From the NCBI GenBank assembly GCA_903824295.1, contig CAIJWE010000006.1, positions 1 through 47,653 of the forward strand: 47,653 nucleotides of DNA. The letters run 5' to 3'. Below, one piece after another: positions 33,701 to 40,745 of this stretch. This DNA comes from an uncultured Chlorobiaceae bacterium (GTDB lineage: Bacteria; Bacteroidota; Chlorobiia; Chlorobiales; Chlorobiaceae). Each line of letters begins with the position of its first letter. Position 1 is the first letter of the stretch. The notes beneath the pieces are model-generated. The model did not search any database, was not told the DNA's origin, and worked only from the letters and a program-made list of their open reading frames with translations. Both the position numbers and the translations under genes were made by a program.

Positions 33701-35586
33701 ATGAGCTCGGCAAGGGCAATCTGCCAGTGCAGACCGTGGTGGCAGGCAAGCAAACCTATGCCGATGGAGAGGTAACATACGGCACAACCGGCCACACGAA
33801 TGAACTGGTCGCGCTGCAGGCACGGGGAGTTGGCGCAGAACTGTTCAACGAGTATGCTGGCGAGTTGTATCCCGGAACCAATATCGTGGATAATACCAAG
33901 ATCTACGAGGTCATGATGAGTGCGGCAAAAGATCTTGGTGTAGAGCATATCGTCCTGTTCATCGGTGATGGTATGAATATCGAACATGAAATCGCCGGCA
34001 GCCAGTACCTTTACGGAAAAGATTTTGGCCTTACCTGGCAGGACTGGGGTCAGTTGGAAGATGGATGGAGTGGCTATGCAAGCACCTGGGATGTTACATC
34101 ATATAATACTTATGCAGTGGCTGCGGGTGCAGCGAGCTACAACGCCAGCACCTTCGACCCTCTGATCGGTTACGATCCGTCGAAGGGTGGTGAAACTCCG
34201 CTGCCAATCGGTGTGCTGTTCAGTGGAACACCAACAAACGATGAGGTTGGTTCACTCGACATCAAGGTCACGGCCACCGACGAAAGCGGCGCTTCAGCCA
34301 GTGATCTCTTTACCCTTACGGTGGAGAATCAGGCTCCGGAAATGTTGTCGAGTACACCGAATGATGTTGCTGATAATGTGGTGGTGATGTCTGACATCGT
34401 ATTGACTTTCAGTGACGTCATCGAACGTGGAGAGGGTACGGTTACCATTCATGAAGGTTCCGCTCAAGGCACTATCGTTGAAAGTTTCGACATGGCGACA
34501 AGCGAAAACCTTACTATATCGGGTACTGTGCTTCGTGTCGATCCGTCTGCCCAGCTCGAATACGGGACCAATTACGTTCTTACTGTGGACGAAGGCGCTG
34601 TGACTGACACGTGGGGTGCTGGAAATGACGTTTCATCGCTGGATTTCGCAACCAGGGAGTCACATGTTGAGCCTGATGTTCATGACATGGCTGGCAGTAT
34701 TACGTTCTGGAAAAGTGGAGAAGCTTTGGATAATGTGATTGCAACGGTTACCCCTGTTGGTCAGCAGTTGGTTGAATTCCGCAATTTTCAGGTCGGTGTA
34801 GATGGTACCAGAACCGTTGAAATCTGGAAGACCGTGACGGACAAGTCAGTAGAAAGTATTGACCTTGAACTTGTGTTACAGGATGGTTCTCAAGCAAGCT
34901 GGACAGATGCCGAAGGAACACCTGCTGGTTGGAATTCACTGGCGAATACAGAAGCCTCTTCCGGCCATTTCTTAATTTCCGGTTATGGGTTGGAGAAAAG
35001 CGGTGGAGCACTGTCGACTCAGTCGGTAAAACTTGGGCTTCTGACATTGAGTGGCGGGGTCGATCAGGATTCGTTCAAAATTGCCTTGGCCTCGGGCGAA
35101 GTTGGCGACACTGAACTTGCTCCTTTTATCATTACCTCTTCAGGTGTTGATGGTCTTTTTGAATGCCGTGACCTGAATGACGGAAGTTATGCATTGGAAT
35201 TTGGCAAGTCAATTGAGTCGATCGGTAACGCTGTGCAGGCCAGCGATGCTCTTGCAGCGCTCAAACTGGCGGTTGGCATGAATCCGAATGAAGATGGCAG
35301 TGCGGTGATGGCATTCCAGTATCTTGCGGCAGATGTTAATGAGGATGGCAGGGTCAGGGCTTCAGACGCGCTTAATATCCTGAAAATGGCGGTTGGCATC
35401 GACACTGCCCCCGATCAGGAATGGATGTTCATGCAGGCAAGCGTTGCCAACGAGTCCATGAGCCGGACTTCGGTGCAATGGTCTGATTATCTGTCGGACT
35501 TCACGATAGCCCAGGATACCGAGCTCGATTTGATTGGAGTTATCAAGGGCGATGTGAACGGCAGTTGGGTGGCAGAGGCTGTCTGA
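30703..35586 (+). CDS. Multidomain exoprotein: choice-of-anchor I, circularly permuted alkaline phosphatase, Ig-like and dockerin-like modules
   Basis: 1627 residues from the ATG at 30703 (GGGAG 7 bp upstream; an earlier in-frame ATG at 30640 has no site). Order: SwmB-like repeat (1-105), choice-of-anchor I/beta-propeller-like domain (about 120-620), first half of an Ig/cadherin-like (He_PIG) domain (623-686), alkaline phosphatase segment (687-1172), second half of the Ig-like domain (SGTPTNDEVGSLDIKVTATD), Big_5-like domain (about 1215-1320), then a C-terminal region with dockerin-like repeats (DVNEDGRVRASDALNILKMAVG). There is no signal peptide, so export may be type I; no exporter is in the window. 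The phosphatase part starts at the nucleophile (TDSAS, Ser711) and ends with the normally N-terminal LFIGDGM block (Asp1089). All expected ligands are present. It may release phosphate outside the cell. Confidence 0.85.
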   Translation: MPNEGIYKLINSSLDGLGNRVSLYFDVPLDSINLPQTGQFTVTNGGMVQSVSSLQVVNNQVILTLAATLDLHQAVTVSYVDSTAGNDVNAVQDKNGNDIASFLNVEVSNTLGLTANGAESFAFASSISLVGAEISAFDAASGRLFVTSFTGLQVISVDEHLQMTLLGTIAIGTNDLNSVAVKNGIVSVAVAAADKTLPGAVYFLDADGTVGDASMIIGSVTVGANPDMLTCSADGKTILVANEGEMASMTSNPEGSVSIIDLSNGVAAATVNTASFTAFNDKFAELKAEGVRLFDGITVANDLEPEYISISPDGKTAFVTLQESNAIGILDIATATFTDIVPLGFKSWLGLPLDGSDKGTYTPRTDLPVLGQYMPDGIGSFTGSDGNAYYIIANEGDDRSDFMSPDAVKLKDIGTYVDSVSGHNFSLDPQLIAKYGNLLSTTAIGNLRISLAPGNNGDINGDGVIEQIQAYGARSFSILNAEGTIVFDSGSQIEQFAASTGAFNSADPATSGIFVDTRSDNKGPEPEGIAIGQIGGKTLAFVGLERGAGAIMVYDVTDPRHVSFVQSLSHPDDSTALTGDGLESGAGPEGLTFVSADASPSGQNLLFVSNEYSKNVSLFTITNLNDAPTVESMIADVSTSEDAAFSLMVPVGTFNDVDAGDSLTYSATLADGTPLPSWLKFDSELQGTLKYSTTATDTYFAQSGKWPSTDSASAITAMVTGEKTDAGNIAWQSGDPVNGEIKTIAETLRDDLGFAIGVASTVPFSHATPAGVVSHNVNRNNYQDIAHEILFDTQPDVVIGGGLDGLFAKAVTNAAKADTDLDNNGFNDDYDAFKAGTDGTDYVFVERASGTDGGTALADAAAQVNLANGDKLFGLFGTSSGNFEYYEVADTPGTATLTRSTTDGTPGVDEDPTMTEMTSAALSVLNQDQDGFFAMFEQGDIDWTNHANDYENMVGGVVDLENAVTAAENLVTSGTEGMNWSNTLMIVTSDHSNSYLRLQDELGKGNLPVQTVVAGKQTYADGEVTYGTTGHTNELVALQARGVGAELFNEYAGELYPGTNIVDNTKIYEVMMSAAKDLGVEHIVLFIGDGMNIEHEIAGSQYLYGKDFGLTWQDWGQLEDGWSGYASTWDVTSYNTYAVAAGAASYNASTFDPLIGYDPSKGGETPLPIGVLFSGTPTNDEVGSLDIKVTATDESGASASDLFTLTVENQAPEMLSSTPNDVADNVVVMSDIVLTFSDVIERGEGTVTIHEGSAQGTIVESFDMATSENLTISGTVLRVDPSAQLEYGTNYVLTVDEGAVTDTWGAGNDVSSLDFATRESHVEPDVHDMAGSITFWKSGEALDNVIATVTPVGQQLVEFRNFQVGVDGTRTVEIWKTVTDKSVESIDLELVLQDGSQASWTDAEGTPAGWNSLANTEASSGHFLISGYGLEKSGGALSTQSVKLGLLTLSGGVDQDSFKIALASGEVGDTELAPFIITSSGVDGLFECRDLNDGSYALEFGKSIESIGNAVQASDALAALKLAVGMNPNEDGSAVMAFQYLAADVNEDGRVRASDALNILKMAVGIDTAPDQEWMFMQASVANESMSRTSVQWSDYLSDFTIAQDTELDLIGVIKGDVNGSWVAEAV

Positions 35587-35593
35587 TCAGAGC

Positions 35594-35639
35594 AGAGTAC
35601 CCGGTTCTGGTTTTAAGACCGTATCGGGTACTCTTTTTC
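35594..35639 (+). terminator. Rho-independent terminator after the exoprotein gene
   Basis: AGAGTACCCG (35594-35603) pairs perfectly with CGGGTACTCT (35625-35634), with a 21-nt loop holding GGTTTTAAGACC, followed by TTTTC. It lies 7 bp after the stop codon. Confidence 0.88.
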
Positions 35640-35722
35640 GTTGGCATAATTGGCTGAATATTCCTGATAGAGAAGATATTTGAGGCAGAGTTGGTTCATT
35701 GTGTTGAGAGAACTGGTTAACT

Positions 35723-36325
35723 TCATGCCAAAGAATCAGTTTCTCCAGAACGAGGCTCCGAAGAGGGCTGAAATTGCACCGGAGCTTCAGCGATTTTCCG
35801 GAAAAGCTTGATGAGGAAGAGATGCCGCGGCCAGTTCAGCAAAAATGTTGCAAGCGCCTCCCACACCGAAACCCATGCCACAATGGTAAGCCCTTCGGCA
35901 AAAACGGTGTTGAGAAATGACGGTGTGCCGTCAACAATAAAGATGTGATTGACCCACAACGAGAGACCAAGAATGATAATACCAATAACGAGAAGCGTTG
36001 CTGCAGTTCTCAGCATCTTGTTCATCGCTCCAAGTTCGAGTTCCCTCTGGTAGATAAAAAATTTATGGACACTGGTGCGTACCCGCAGCATGAACTCTTC
36101 GGAAGGATAACACTCAAACATGAAACGGATCACAAAATCAACCCGGCCAATTTCACGCACACACTCTGTGAGATAAGAGGCAAGGTCTTCATCAAGATCC
36201 TTTTTGTGATATGGGGCTGTTTTGTCAAAATCCTCATAAAGATCCTCGACACGCTTTGCGGCCACATCAACGATAACAAGACCATCAGCGGTATGCTCGT
36301 AGCGATCAACGATTCTTTTTGGCAC
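35723..36325 (-). CDS. Hypothetical membrane protein (200 residues)
   Basis: I do not recognise a named family. The N-terminal 95 residues are charged and probably cytosolic (YEHTADGLVIVDVAAKRVEDLYEDF, DKKDLDED-like region). Two membrane helices follow (about residues 107-124, TAATLLVIGIIILGLSLW; and about 142-165, AEGLTIVAWVSVWEALATFLLNW), then a basic tail. EALATFLLNWPRHLFLIKLFRKI is a recurring pattern in small bacterial membrane proteins of unknown role. It converges with the exoprotein gene and stands alone, with a 194-bp gap upstream. Confidence 0.72.
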   Translation of the reverse strand: MPKRIVDRYEHTADGLVIVDVAAKRVEDLYEDFDKTAPYHKKDLDEDLASYLTECVREIGRVDFVIRFMFECYPSEEFMLRVRTSVHKFFIYQRELELGAMNKMLRTAATLLVIGIIILGLSLWVNHIFIVDGTPSFLNTVFAEGLTIVAWVSVWEALATFLLNWPRHLFLIKLFRKIAEAPVQFQPSSEPRSGETDSLA

Positions 36326-36519
36326 TGGTTACGGATTGTTTTGATAAAATGTTGGTAAGTTTTTTAAAAAAAAGTAATTAAAGATTTTTTTTCTCGAAAA
36401 AACAGGCTGCTTTTATTTTGTAATGTTCTCGACAATTTAAACAAAGACACGGGAGTTTTTATTACGAAAACGTGAATTAAACAGAGGTAACGGTCTTCGA
36501 TAAAAAGATCTAAATTGTT

Positions 36520-36768
36520 TTAATTTAATGGTATAATTGGTTTGTGCGGCGCATTTGAAAACCATGCGGACATTTTCTTGAGATGGAATTTTGCTTTAAG
36601 TTTCTGATAAAGTATCTTGTCGCACTTTTGGTCGTCCTTTTCGATATCATTATAATTATCGAAAAGACAAAAATTGTTTTTTGACAATTCTTGTATTCTG
36701 TGGAATTTAGCACACTCATATACACGTGTAATGCTATTTTCGTCAAGGTAATTAATTTTCTTACACAT
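36520..36768 (-). CDS. Small hypothetical protein (82 residues)
   Basis: The start at 36768 is supported by AGGAG 8 bp upstream; the frame runs further (to 36819) but without a site. It encodes a Lys- and Asn-rich, AT-rich soluble protein (MCKKINYLDENSITRVYECAKFH, then DQKCDKILYQKLKAKFHLKK). No family is recognised. Base composition is more AT-rich than the neighbours, which could mean recent transfer. It is divergent from homospermidine synthase, 68 bp away. The good ribosome site is the main argument that it is real. Confidence 0.5.
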   Translation of the reverse strand: MCKKINYLDENSITRVYECAKFHRIQELSKNNFCLFDNYNDIEKDDQKCDKILYQKLKAKFHLKKMSAWFSNAPHKPIIPLN

Positions 36769-36836
36769 ACTGTCGCTCCTATAAAAAATAAGAATTATCT
36801 CTATTCGAAGCTTATCCAAAAATAAAATGAAAAGCC

Positions 36837-38294
36837 GTGGTTGATTTCAACAAAAAAATACTCATTATTGGATTTGGATCAGTATCTCAATGTACTGTGC
36901 CTCTTCTTTTTAAACATATCAACGTCGATTATACTCATGTCACGATTATGGACTTTGAGGATATTCGTGAAAAAGTATCACCGTGGACAGCATTGGGAGT
37001 TACCTACATTAATCATCAAATAACACCGTATAATATAGCGCAAACCCTTTCGACTTATGTTGCCGAGGGTGATTTGATCATAGATTTAGCGTGGAATATA
37101 GATTGTTGTGAAATTCTTCAATGGTGTCATGATCACGGTGTCCTCTATATGAACACCTCGGTAGAAGTGTGGGATCCTTATTCAGGGGTTGAGACTCGGC
37201 ATCCTGCCGAAAGAACACTTTACTGGCGGCACATGAACATCCGCCGCATGACTGCAAAGTGGAAAGATAGAGGTGTCACTGCGGTGCTGGAGCATGGCGC
37301 CAATCCCGGATTGATATCGCATTTTACCAAACAAGGGTTACTTGATATTGCTGGCGCAGTCATTGCCCGGAACAAGGTCGGCCCTGCCCAGGCCGAAATT
37401 ATTAAAGAGCTGGCTGAAAAAAGAATCTTTAATGAGCTGGCTATGGAGCTGGGCGTCAAAGTGATTCATTGCTCTGAAAGGGACACGCAAATCTCTGACG
37501 TTCCAAAACAGGTTGACGAGTTTGTCAATACCTGGAGTGTCGAGGGATTCCGCGAAGAGGGTATGACAACGGCTGAAATGGGGTGGGGAACACATGAAAA
37601 AGAGCTTCCGCAATTTGCCTATACCCATACTGATGGGCCAAAAAACCAGATTTGTCTTGCCAAAATGGGGATGAATACCTGGGTGTGCTCATGGGTGCCT
37701 GATTACGATATACGTGGCATGGTCGTTCGCCATGGCGAGGCTTTTACGATTTCAGACTACCTTACGGTCTTTAAAGAGGGGCAAGCCATCAACCGTCCTA
37801 CGGTTCATTACGCCTATTGTCCGAGTGATGCCGCTATTACCTCTCTGCATGAGCTGCGTGGGTATGATTACCGGCTTCAGTCCAATTTCAGGATTATGAA
37901 TGATGAGATCATCAAGGGTTCTGATATTCTTGGTGCATTACTGATGGGTCATGCCTTTAATTCCTGGTGGACCGGTTCCGACTTGAGCATAGAGCAATCA
38001 AGGGCACTGGTACCTCATCAGAATGCTACCACCATGCAGGTGGCAATATCTGTGGTCGCAGCCTGTATGTGGATGATCGAAAATCCTGACAGAGGTGTTG
38101 TTGTTCCAGATAACATCGATCATGAATATATCCTTGGAATTGCAAAACCCTGGCTTGGCAACTTCATATCAAAAGCGTCCGATTGGACACCTTTAAAATA
38201 CAATCCCAATTTTTTTGCAGGGTTTAATGCACCTGATATTGATGAAACGGATCCCTGGCAGTTCAAGAACTTCCTTATTACCGATAATGATTAA
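36837..38294 (+). CDS. hss: Homospermidine synthase
   Basis: A 485-residue NAD-dependent enzyme that makes sym-homospermidine from two putrescines. An N-terminal Rossmann motif is present (ILIIGFGSVSQCTVPLLF, residues 8-25). Conserved family blocks follow: DLIIDLAWNIDCCEILQWCHDHGVLYMNTSVEVWDPY, VLEHGANPGLISHF, FAYTHTDGPKNQICLAKMG and GALLMGHAFNSWWTGSDL. The start is GTG at 36837 with no strong ribosome site. The gene is followed 15 bp later by a basic amino acid decarboxylase. Together these give ornithine to putrescine to homospermidine, which I infer is a main polyamine here. The fold is related to saccharopine dehydrogenase, with which it is often confused. Confidence 0.9.
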   Translation: MVDFNKKILIIGFGSVSQCTVPLLFKHINVDYTHVTIMDFEDIREKVSPWTALGVTYINHQITPYNIAQTLSTYVAEGDLIIDLAWNIDCCEILQWCHDHGVLYMNTSVEVWDPYSGVETRHPAERTLYWRHMNIRRMTAKWKDRGVTAVLEHGANPGLISHFTKQGLLDIAGAVIARNKVGPAQAEIIKELAEKRIFNELAMELGVKVIHCSERDTQISDVPKQVDEFVNTWSVEGFREEGMTTAEMGWGTHEKELPQFAYTHTDGPKNQICLAKMGMNTWVCSWVPDYDIRGMVVRHGEAFTISDYLTVFKEGQAINRPTVHYAYCPSDAAITSLHELRGYDYRLQSNFRIMNDEIIKGSDILGALLMGHAFNSWWTGSDLSIEQSRALVPHQNATTMQVAISVVAACMWMIENPDRGVVVPDNIDHEYILGIAKPWLGNFISKASDWTPLKYNPNFFAGFNAPDIDETDPWQFKNFLITDND

Positions 38295-38309
38295 AACAGG
38301 ATATACCTG

Positions 38310-39449
38310 ATGACAGCTCAACATTTGAAACAATTGGCTTTAGAGCATGGAACACCGTTGTTTGTGGTCGATCACGAAGTATTGCGTGCCAATTACCGTG
38401 AGTTTAAGCAGCATCTTCCAAGGGTACAGGCCTATTTTGCTGTTAAAGCGAACTCAGCCTCTGAAATCGTTAAAACTTTCTATGATGCTGGTGCCAGCTT
38501 TGATGTTGCATCAATGCCCGAGTTTCTTAACGTCTATGAAAATATTAAAAACCTGACTCCCGAAGAGCAACAGGATTTTATCTGGGACAAGATCATCTAT
38601 GCAAATCCGATCAAGCCAATACCTACCCTGAAGGAGCTCGACCGTTACAACCCGCTGGTCACCTTTGATAATGAAGATGAAATAGCGAAAATTGCAACCT
38701 ATGCCCCGAACACGGGTCTTGTTTTACGTCTGAAAGTCCCCAATACGGGAGCGATGGTAGAGCTCTCTTCCAAATTCGGCGCAGATCCAGGAGAAGCTGT
38801 TGATCTTATAGAAAAGGCGTTCAAGAGAGGGTTGGTGGTCGAGGGTTTAAGCTTCCATGTCGGCAGCCAGTGCACCAATTTTCAAAATTATGTTCAGGCC
38901 CTTAATCTGGCATCCAATATTTTCAAGGAGTCGTGGGAGAGAGGGTATAAGCAGGTAAAAATTCTTGATATTGGAGGCGGATTTCCCGCACCCTATGACA
39001 ACAGTGTAAAACCTTTTGCTGAGCTTGCCATAATGCTCAATTCCGAATTTGACCGGCTCTTTCCGCCCGACATCGAAATCATAGCCGAACCCGGAAGATT
39101 TTTAGTGGCCACGGCCGCTTGGGTCGTGATGGAGATTATTGGCACAGCCTATCGTGACGGTAAACGGTGCTATTACGTCAATGACGGGGTCTATCATACC
39201 TTTTCAGGGATCATCTTTGATCACTGCGAGTACCCTATAAAATCCTTCAAAGAGGGAAATGAGAAGATGTGTGCGGTCTATGGCCCCACCTGTGACGCTC
39301 TCGATACGATCACCATGGCCAATCTCTTACCCGTCGACCTTGAGATAGGGGATTTGCTCTACAGTGAAAATATTGGCGCCTACAGTCACGCATCATCGAC
39401 CTTCTTCAATGGGTTTCCGCCTGCAAAGGTTTTGCATATCAATAGATAG
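38310..39449 (+). CDS. Ornithine decarboxylase-type PLP enzyme (fold III)
   Basis: A 379-residue alanine-racemase-fold decarboxylase. The PLP lysine is K46 (AYFAVKANS). Other marks are ASFDVASMPEF, LRLKVPNTGAMVELSSKFG, GLSFHVGSQC, ILDIGGGFPAPY (phosphate-binding Gly loop), EPGRFLVATAA and the catalytic cysteine block YGPTCDALDTI with YSENIGAYSHASSTFFNGF. The CDxxD pattern points to ornithine decarboxylase (possibly also lysine) rather than diaminopimelate or carboxynorspermidine decarboxylase. It follows homospermidine synthase by 15 bp and is closed by a strong terminator, forming a two-gene polyamine operon. Substrate choice between ornithine and lysine cannot be settled by eye. Confidence 0.9.
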   Translation: MTAQHLKQLALEHGTPLFVVDHEVLRANYREFKQHLPRVQAYFAVKANSASEIVKTFYDAGASFDVASMPEFLNVYENIKNLTPEEQQDFIWDKIIYANPIKPIPTLKELDRYNPLVTFDNEDEIAKIATYAPNTGLVLRLKVPNTGAMVELSSKFGADPGEAVDLIEKAFKRGLVVEGLSFHVGSQCTNFQNYVQALNLASNIFKESWERGYKQVKILDIGGGFPAPYDNSVKPFAELAIMLNSEFDRLFPPDIEIIAEPGRFLVATAAWVVMEIIGTAYRDGKRCYYVNDGVYHTFSGIIFDHCEYPIKSFKEGNEKMCAVYGPTCDALDTITMANLLPVDLEIGDLLYSENIGAYSHASSTFFNGFPPAKVLHINR

Positions 39450-39459
39450 TTTCAGGAAT

Positions 39460-39512
39460 GGATTGCAAATGGCTCGTAATCAGATTTCTGAGCCGTTTGC
39501 AATCCCGTTTTT
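39460..39512 (+). terminator. Strong Rho-independent terminator after the polyamine operon
   Basis: GGATTGCAAATGGCTC (39460-39475) pairs with GAGCCGTTTGCAATCC (39490-39505), with one G-T pair and a 14-nt loop, followed by CGTTTTT. It starts 11 bp after the decarboxylase stop. Confidence 0.92.
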
Positions 39513-39708
39513 ATGAGTGGTGAATACCCGTGCCGTTCGTTGCCGTGTTCTGTGTTTGTGTGGTCTTTGTCGTTAGACTGTAATATTTTTGTTTAAATGC
39601 GATAATTCTGCTATCATCATTGTTGATGACAGTTCAGGGAAAGTGGCCATATTACACGTTTTTTAGCGTTATTTGCCAATAACACGAACACTAATAGGTT
39701 AACATACG

Positions 39709-40068
39709 ATGGCAAAAGCAAAGGATGTCCGAATCAGGCAGGTAACGCTTGCCAGGAAGGGTTCAAAAAGCGACTTGCTTGTTTTGCGAGTTGTTCCGGA
39801 TCCCGCCACGAAGGCAATTCGTACCTTGAAGGTTACAAAGGGTAACTGGCCCGGTTCACGGATGCCTTTAATTCGCGTCAAGAGGGACAAAAAAGGTGAG
39901 TGGCCCGGTTCACGAATGGTTTTAGATCCAACCACGATTGCGGTTCCCTCCATAAAGGTCACAAAAGGTGACTGGGCCGGTTCACGAAAGCTTTCAGTCC
40001 CTGCCACAACAGCCATTCGAGCCATAAAGGTCACAAAAGGCAACTGGCCTGGTCCACGAATTCTTTAA
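39709..40068 (+). CDS. Small basic repeat protein with four KGxWxGxR motifs
   Basis: A 119-residue, strongly basic protein of unknown family. After a 27-residue lead (MAKAKDVRIRQVTLARKGSK) the rest consists of four units of about 24 residues (one is 18), each ending K-G-[NDE]-W-[PA]-G-[SP]-R: KGNWPGSR, KGEWPGSR, KGDWAGSR, KGNWPGPR. The last unit ends the protein (RIL). Unit bodies are like PxTTAIRAIKVT. There is no Cys, signal peptide or membrane segment. The ATG has only a weak AGG upstream. A small membrane protein gene follows after 12 bp. The opposite strand is also open for 114 codons, but the plus-strand layout with the next gene favours this reading. It could be a structural repeat, a nucleic-acid or polyanion binder, or a multi-core peptide precursor. 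Confidence 0.6.
   Translation: MAKAKDVRIRQVTLARKGSKSDLLVLRVVPDPATKAIRTLKVTKGNWPGSRMPLIRVKRDKKGEWPGSRMVLDPTTIAVPSIKVTKGDWAGSRKLSVPATTAIRAIKVTKGNWPGPRIL
39789..40062 (+). repeat. Four tandem units of about 72 bp in the KGxWxGxR protein
   Basis: The shared DNA core is AAGGTCACAAAAGG-(T/C)(G/A)A-CTGG-CC-GGTTCACG, found near 39829, 39889, 39957 and 40029. The second unit is shorter by 18 bp. Core sequences are better conserved than the spacers. Confidence 0.75.
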
Positions 40069-40080
40069 TTTTATTAAAAG

Positions 40081-40500
40081 ATGGCAATTACCGTTGAAAC
40101 AGTCATCGATGACCTGAATTTTGCGACCACTCAAATCAGTGAGCAAACCAGAACCATCTCAATTGGAGTTCTTGCAATTGCCTGGCTCTTCCTTTCGGGC
40201 GGGAAAGATGCACCAGCCGTCAAAGTTGCTCCCGATGTTTTTGTGCTGCTTTCGGCGGGAGCGCTTGCGATAGCCTCTTTACTGGCCGACTATTTTCAGT
40301 ACCTGTGCGCCTTCGTCTTAAGCAAGCAGGTTCTCAATGCTTTTGAGGAAGTAAACTTGCTCTGCGTGGAAGAAAAGCCCCAGTACAACTATGACTCACC
40401 GTTTTTCATAGCCCGCCAGCTCTTCTTTTGGCTCAAGCAGGCGGCATGTTTGCTTGCAACCGCCATACTCATCTATGCTATTGTCAACGCGCTGCTTTGA
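40081..40500 (+). CDS. Small membrane protein (139 residues) next to the repeat protein
   Basis: No family is recognised. Three hydrophobic helices are visible: about residues 26-39 (ISIGVLAIAWLFLS), 53-80 (VFVLLSAGALAIASLLADYFQYLCAFVL) and 118-138 (AACLLATAILIYAIVNALL). The N-terminus (AITVETVIDDLNFATTQISEQTR) is amphipathic and probably cytosolic. The loop between helices 2 and 3 (QVLNAFEEVNLLCVEEKPQYNYDS) is acidic. It is 12 bp downstream of the basic repeat protein, so the two are probably co-expressed. An acidic membrane partner beside a basic soluble protein could mean binding, but this is speculation. No terminator is obvious in the following 245 bp. Confidence 0.68.
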   Translation: MAITVETVIDDLNFATTQISEQTRTISIGVLAIAWLFLSGGKDAPAVKVAPDVFVLLSAGALAIASLLADYFQYLCAFVLSKQVLNAFEEVNLLCVEEKPQYNYDSPFFIARQLFFWLKQAACLLATAILIYAIVNALL

Positions 40501-40745
40501 GTATATCCTGTGGTTTCAGTAGGCTCATTTTAGCACTCGCTTAATAGTCCAACCTTGCATCTCAAAGTTGGCCATATTTTACAACCAGCATCAAGTCCCT
40601 CTCATTTGTGGATTATTTTTTTTCATTGGACAGTTTTTAGCGTCATCACCCACCGATTATTCCGCATAAAACTCCTTTTGATTATTACCTGTAACAGTCT
40701 TTATCTCTTTTATTTGATGTGAATAAATGATAAATATGGGGCGGC

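Noticed and set aside
36837-38294. Saccharopine dehydrogenase (lysine metabolism) annotation for hss
   Set aside because: The Rossmann fold is shared, but the conserved blocks and the adjacent decarboxylase fit homospermidine synthase better.
38310-39449. Carboxynorspermidine decarboxylase annotation
   Set aside because: The N-terminus and the YGPTCDALDTI block match ornithine decarboxylase types, and the partner gene is homospermidine synthase rather than carboxynorspermidine synthase.
39699-40043. 114-codon minus-strand ORF opposite the KGxWxGxR gene
   Set aside because: It also shows repeats, but only as a mirror of the plus-strand units; the plus frame is co-oriented with the following gene. 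Strand choice is not fully certain.
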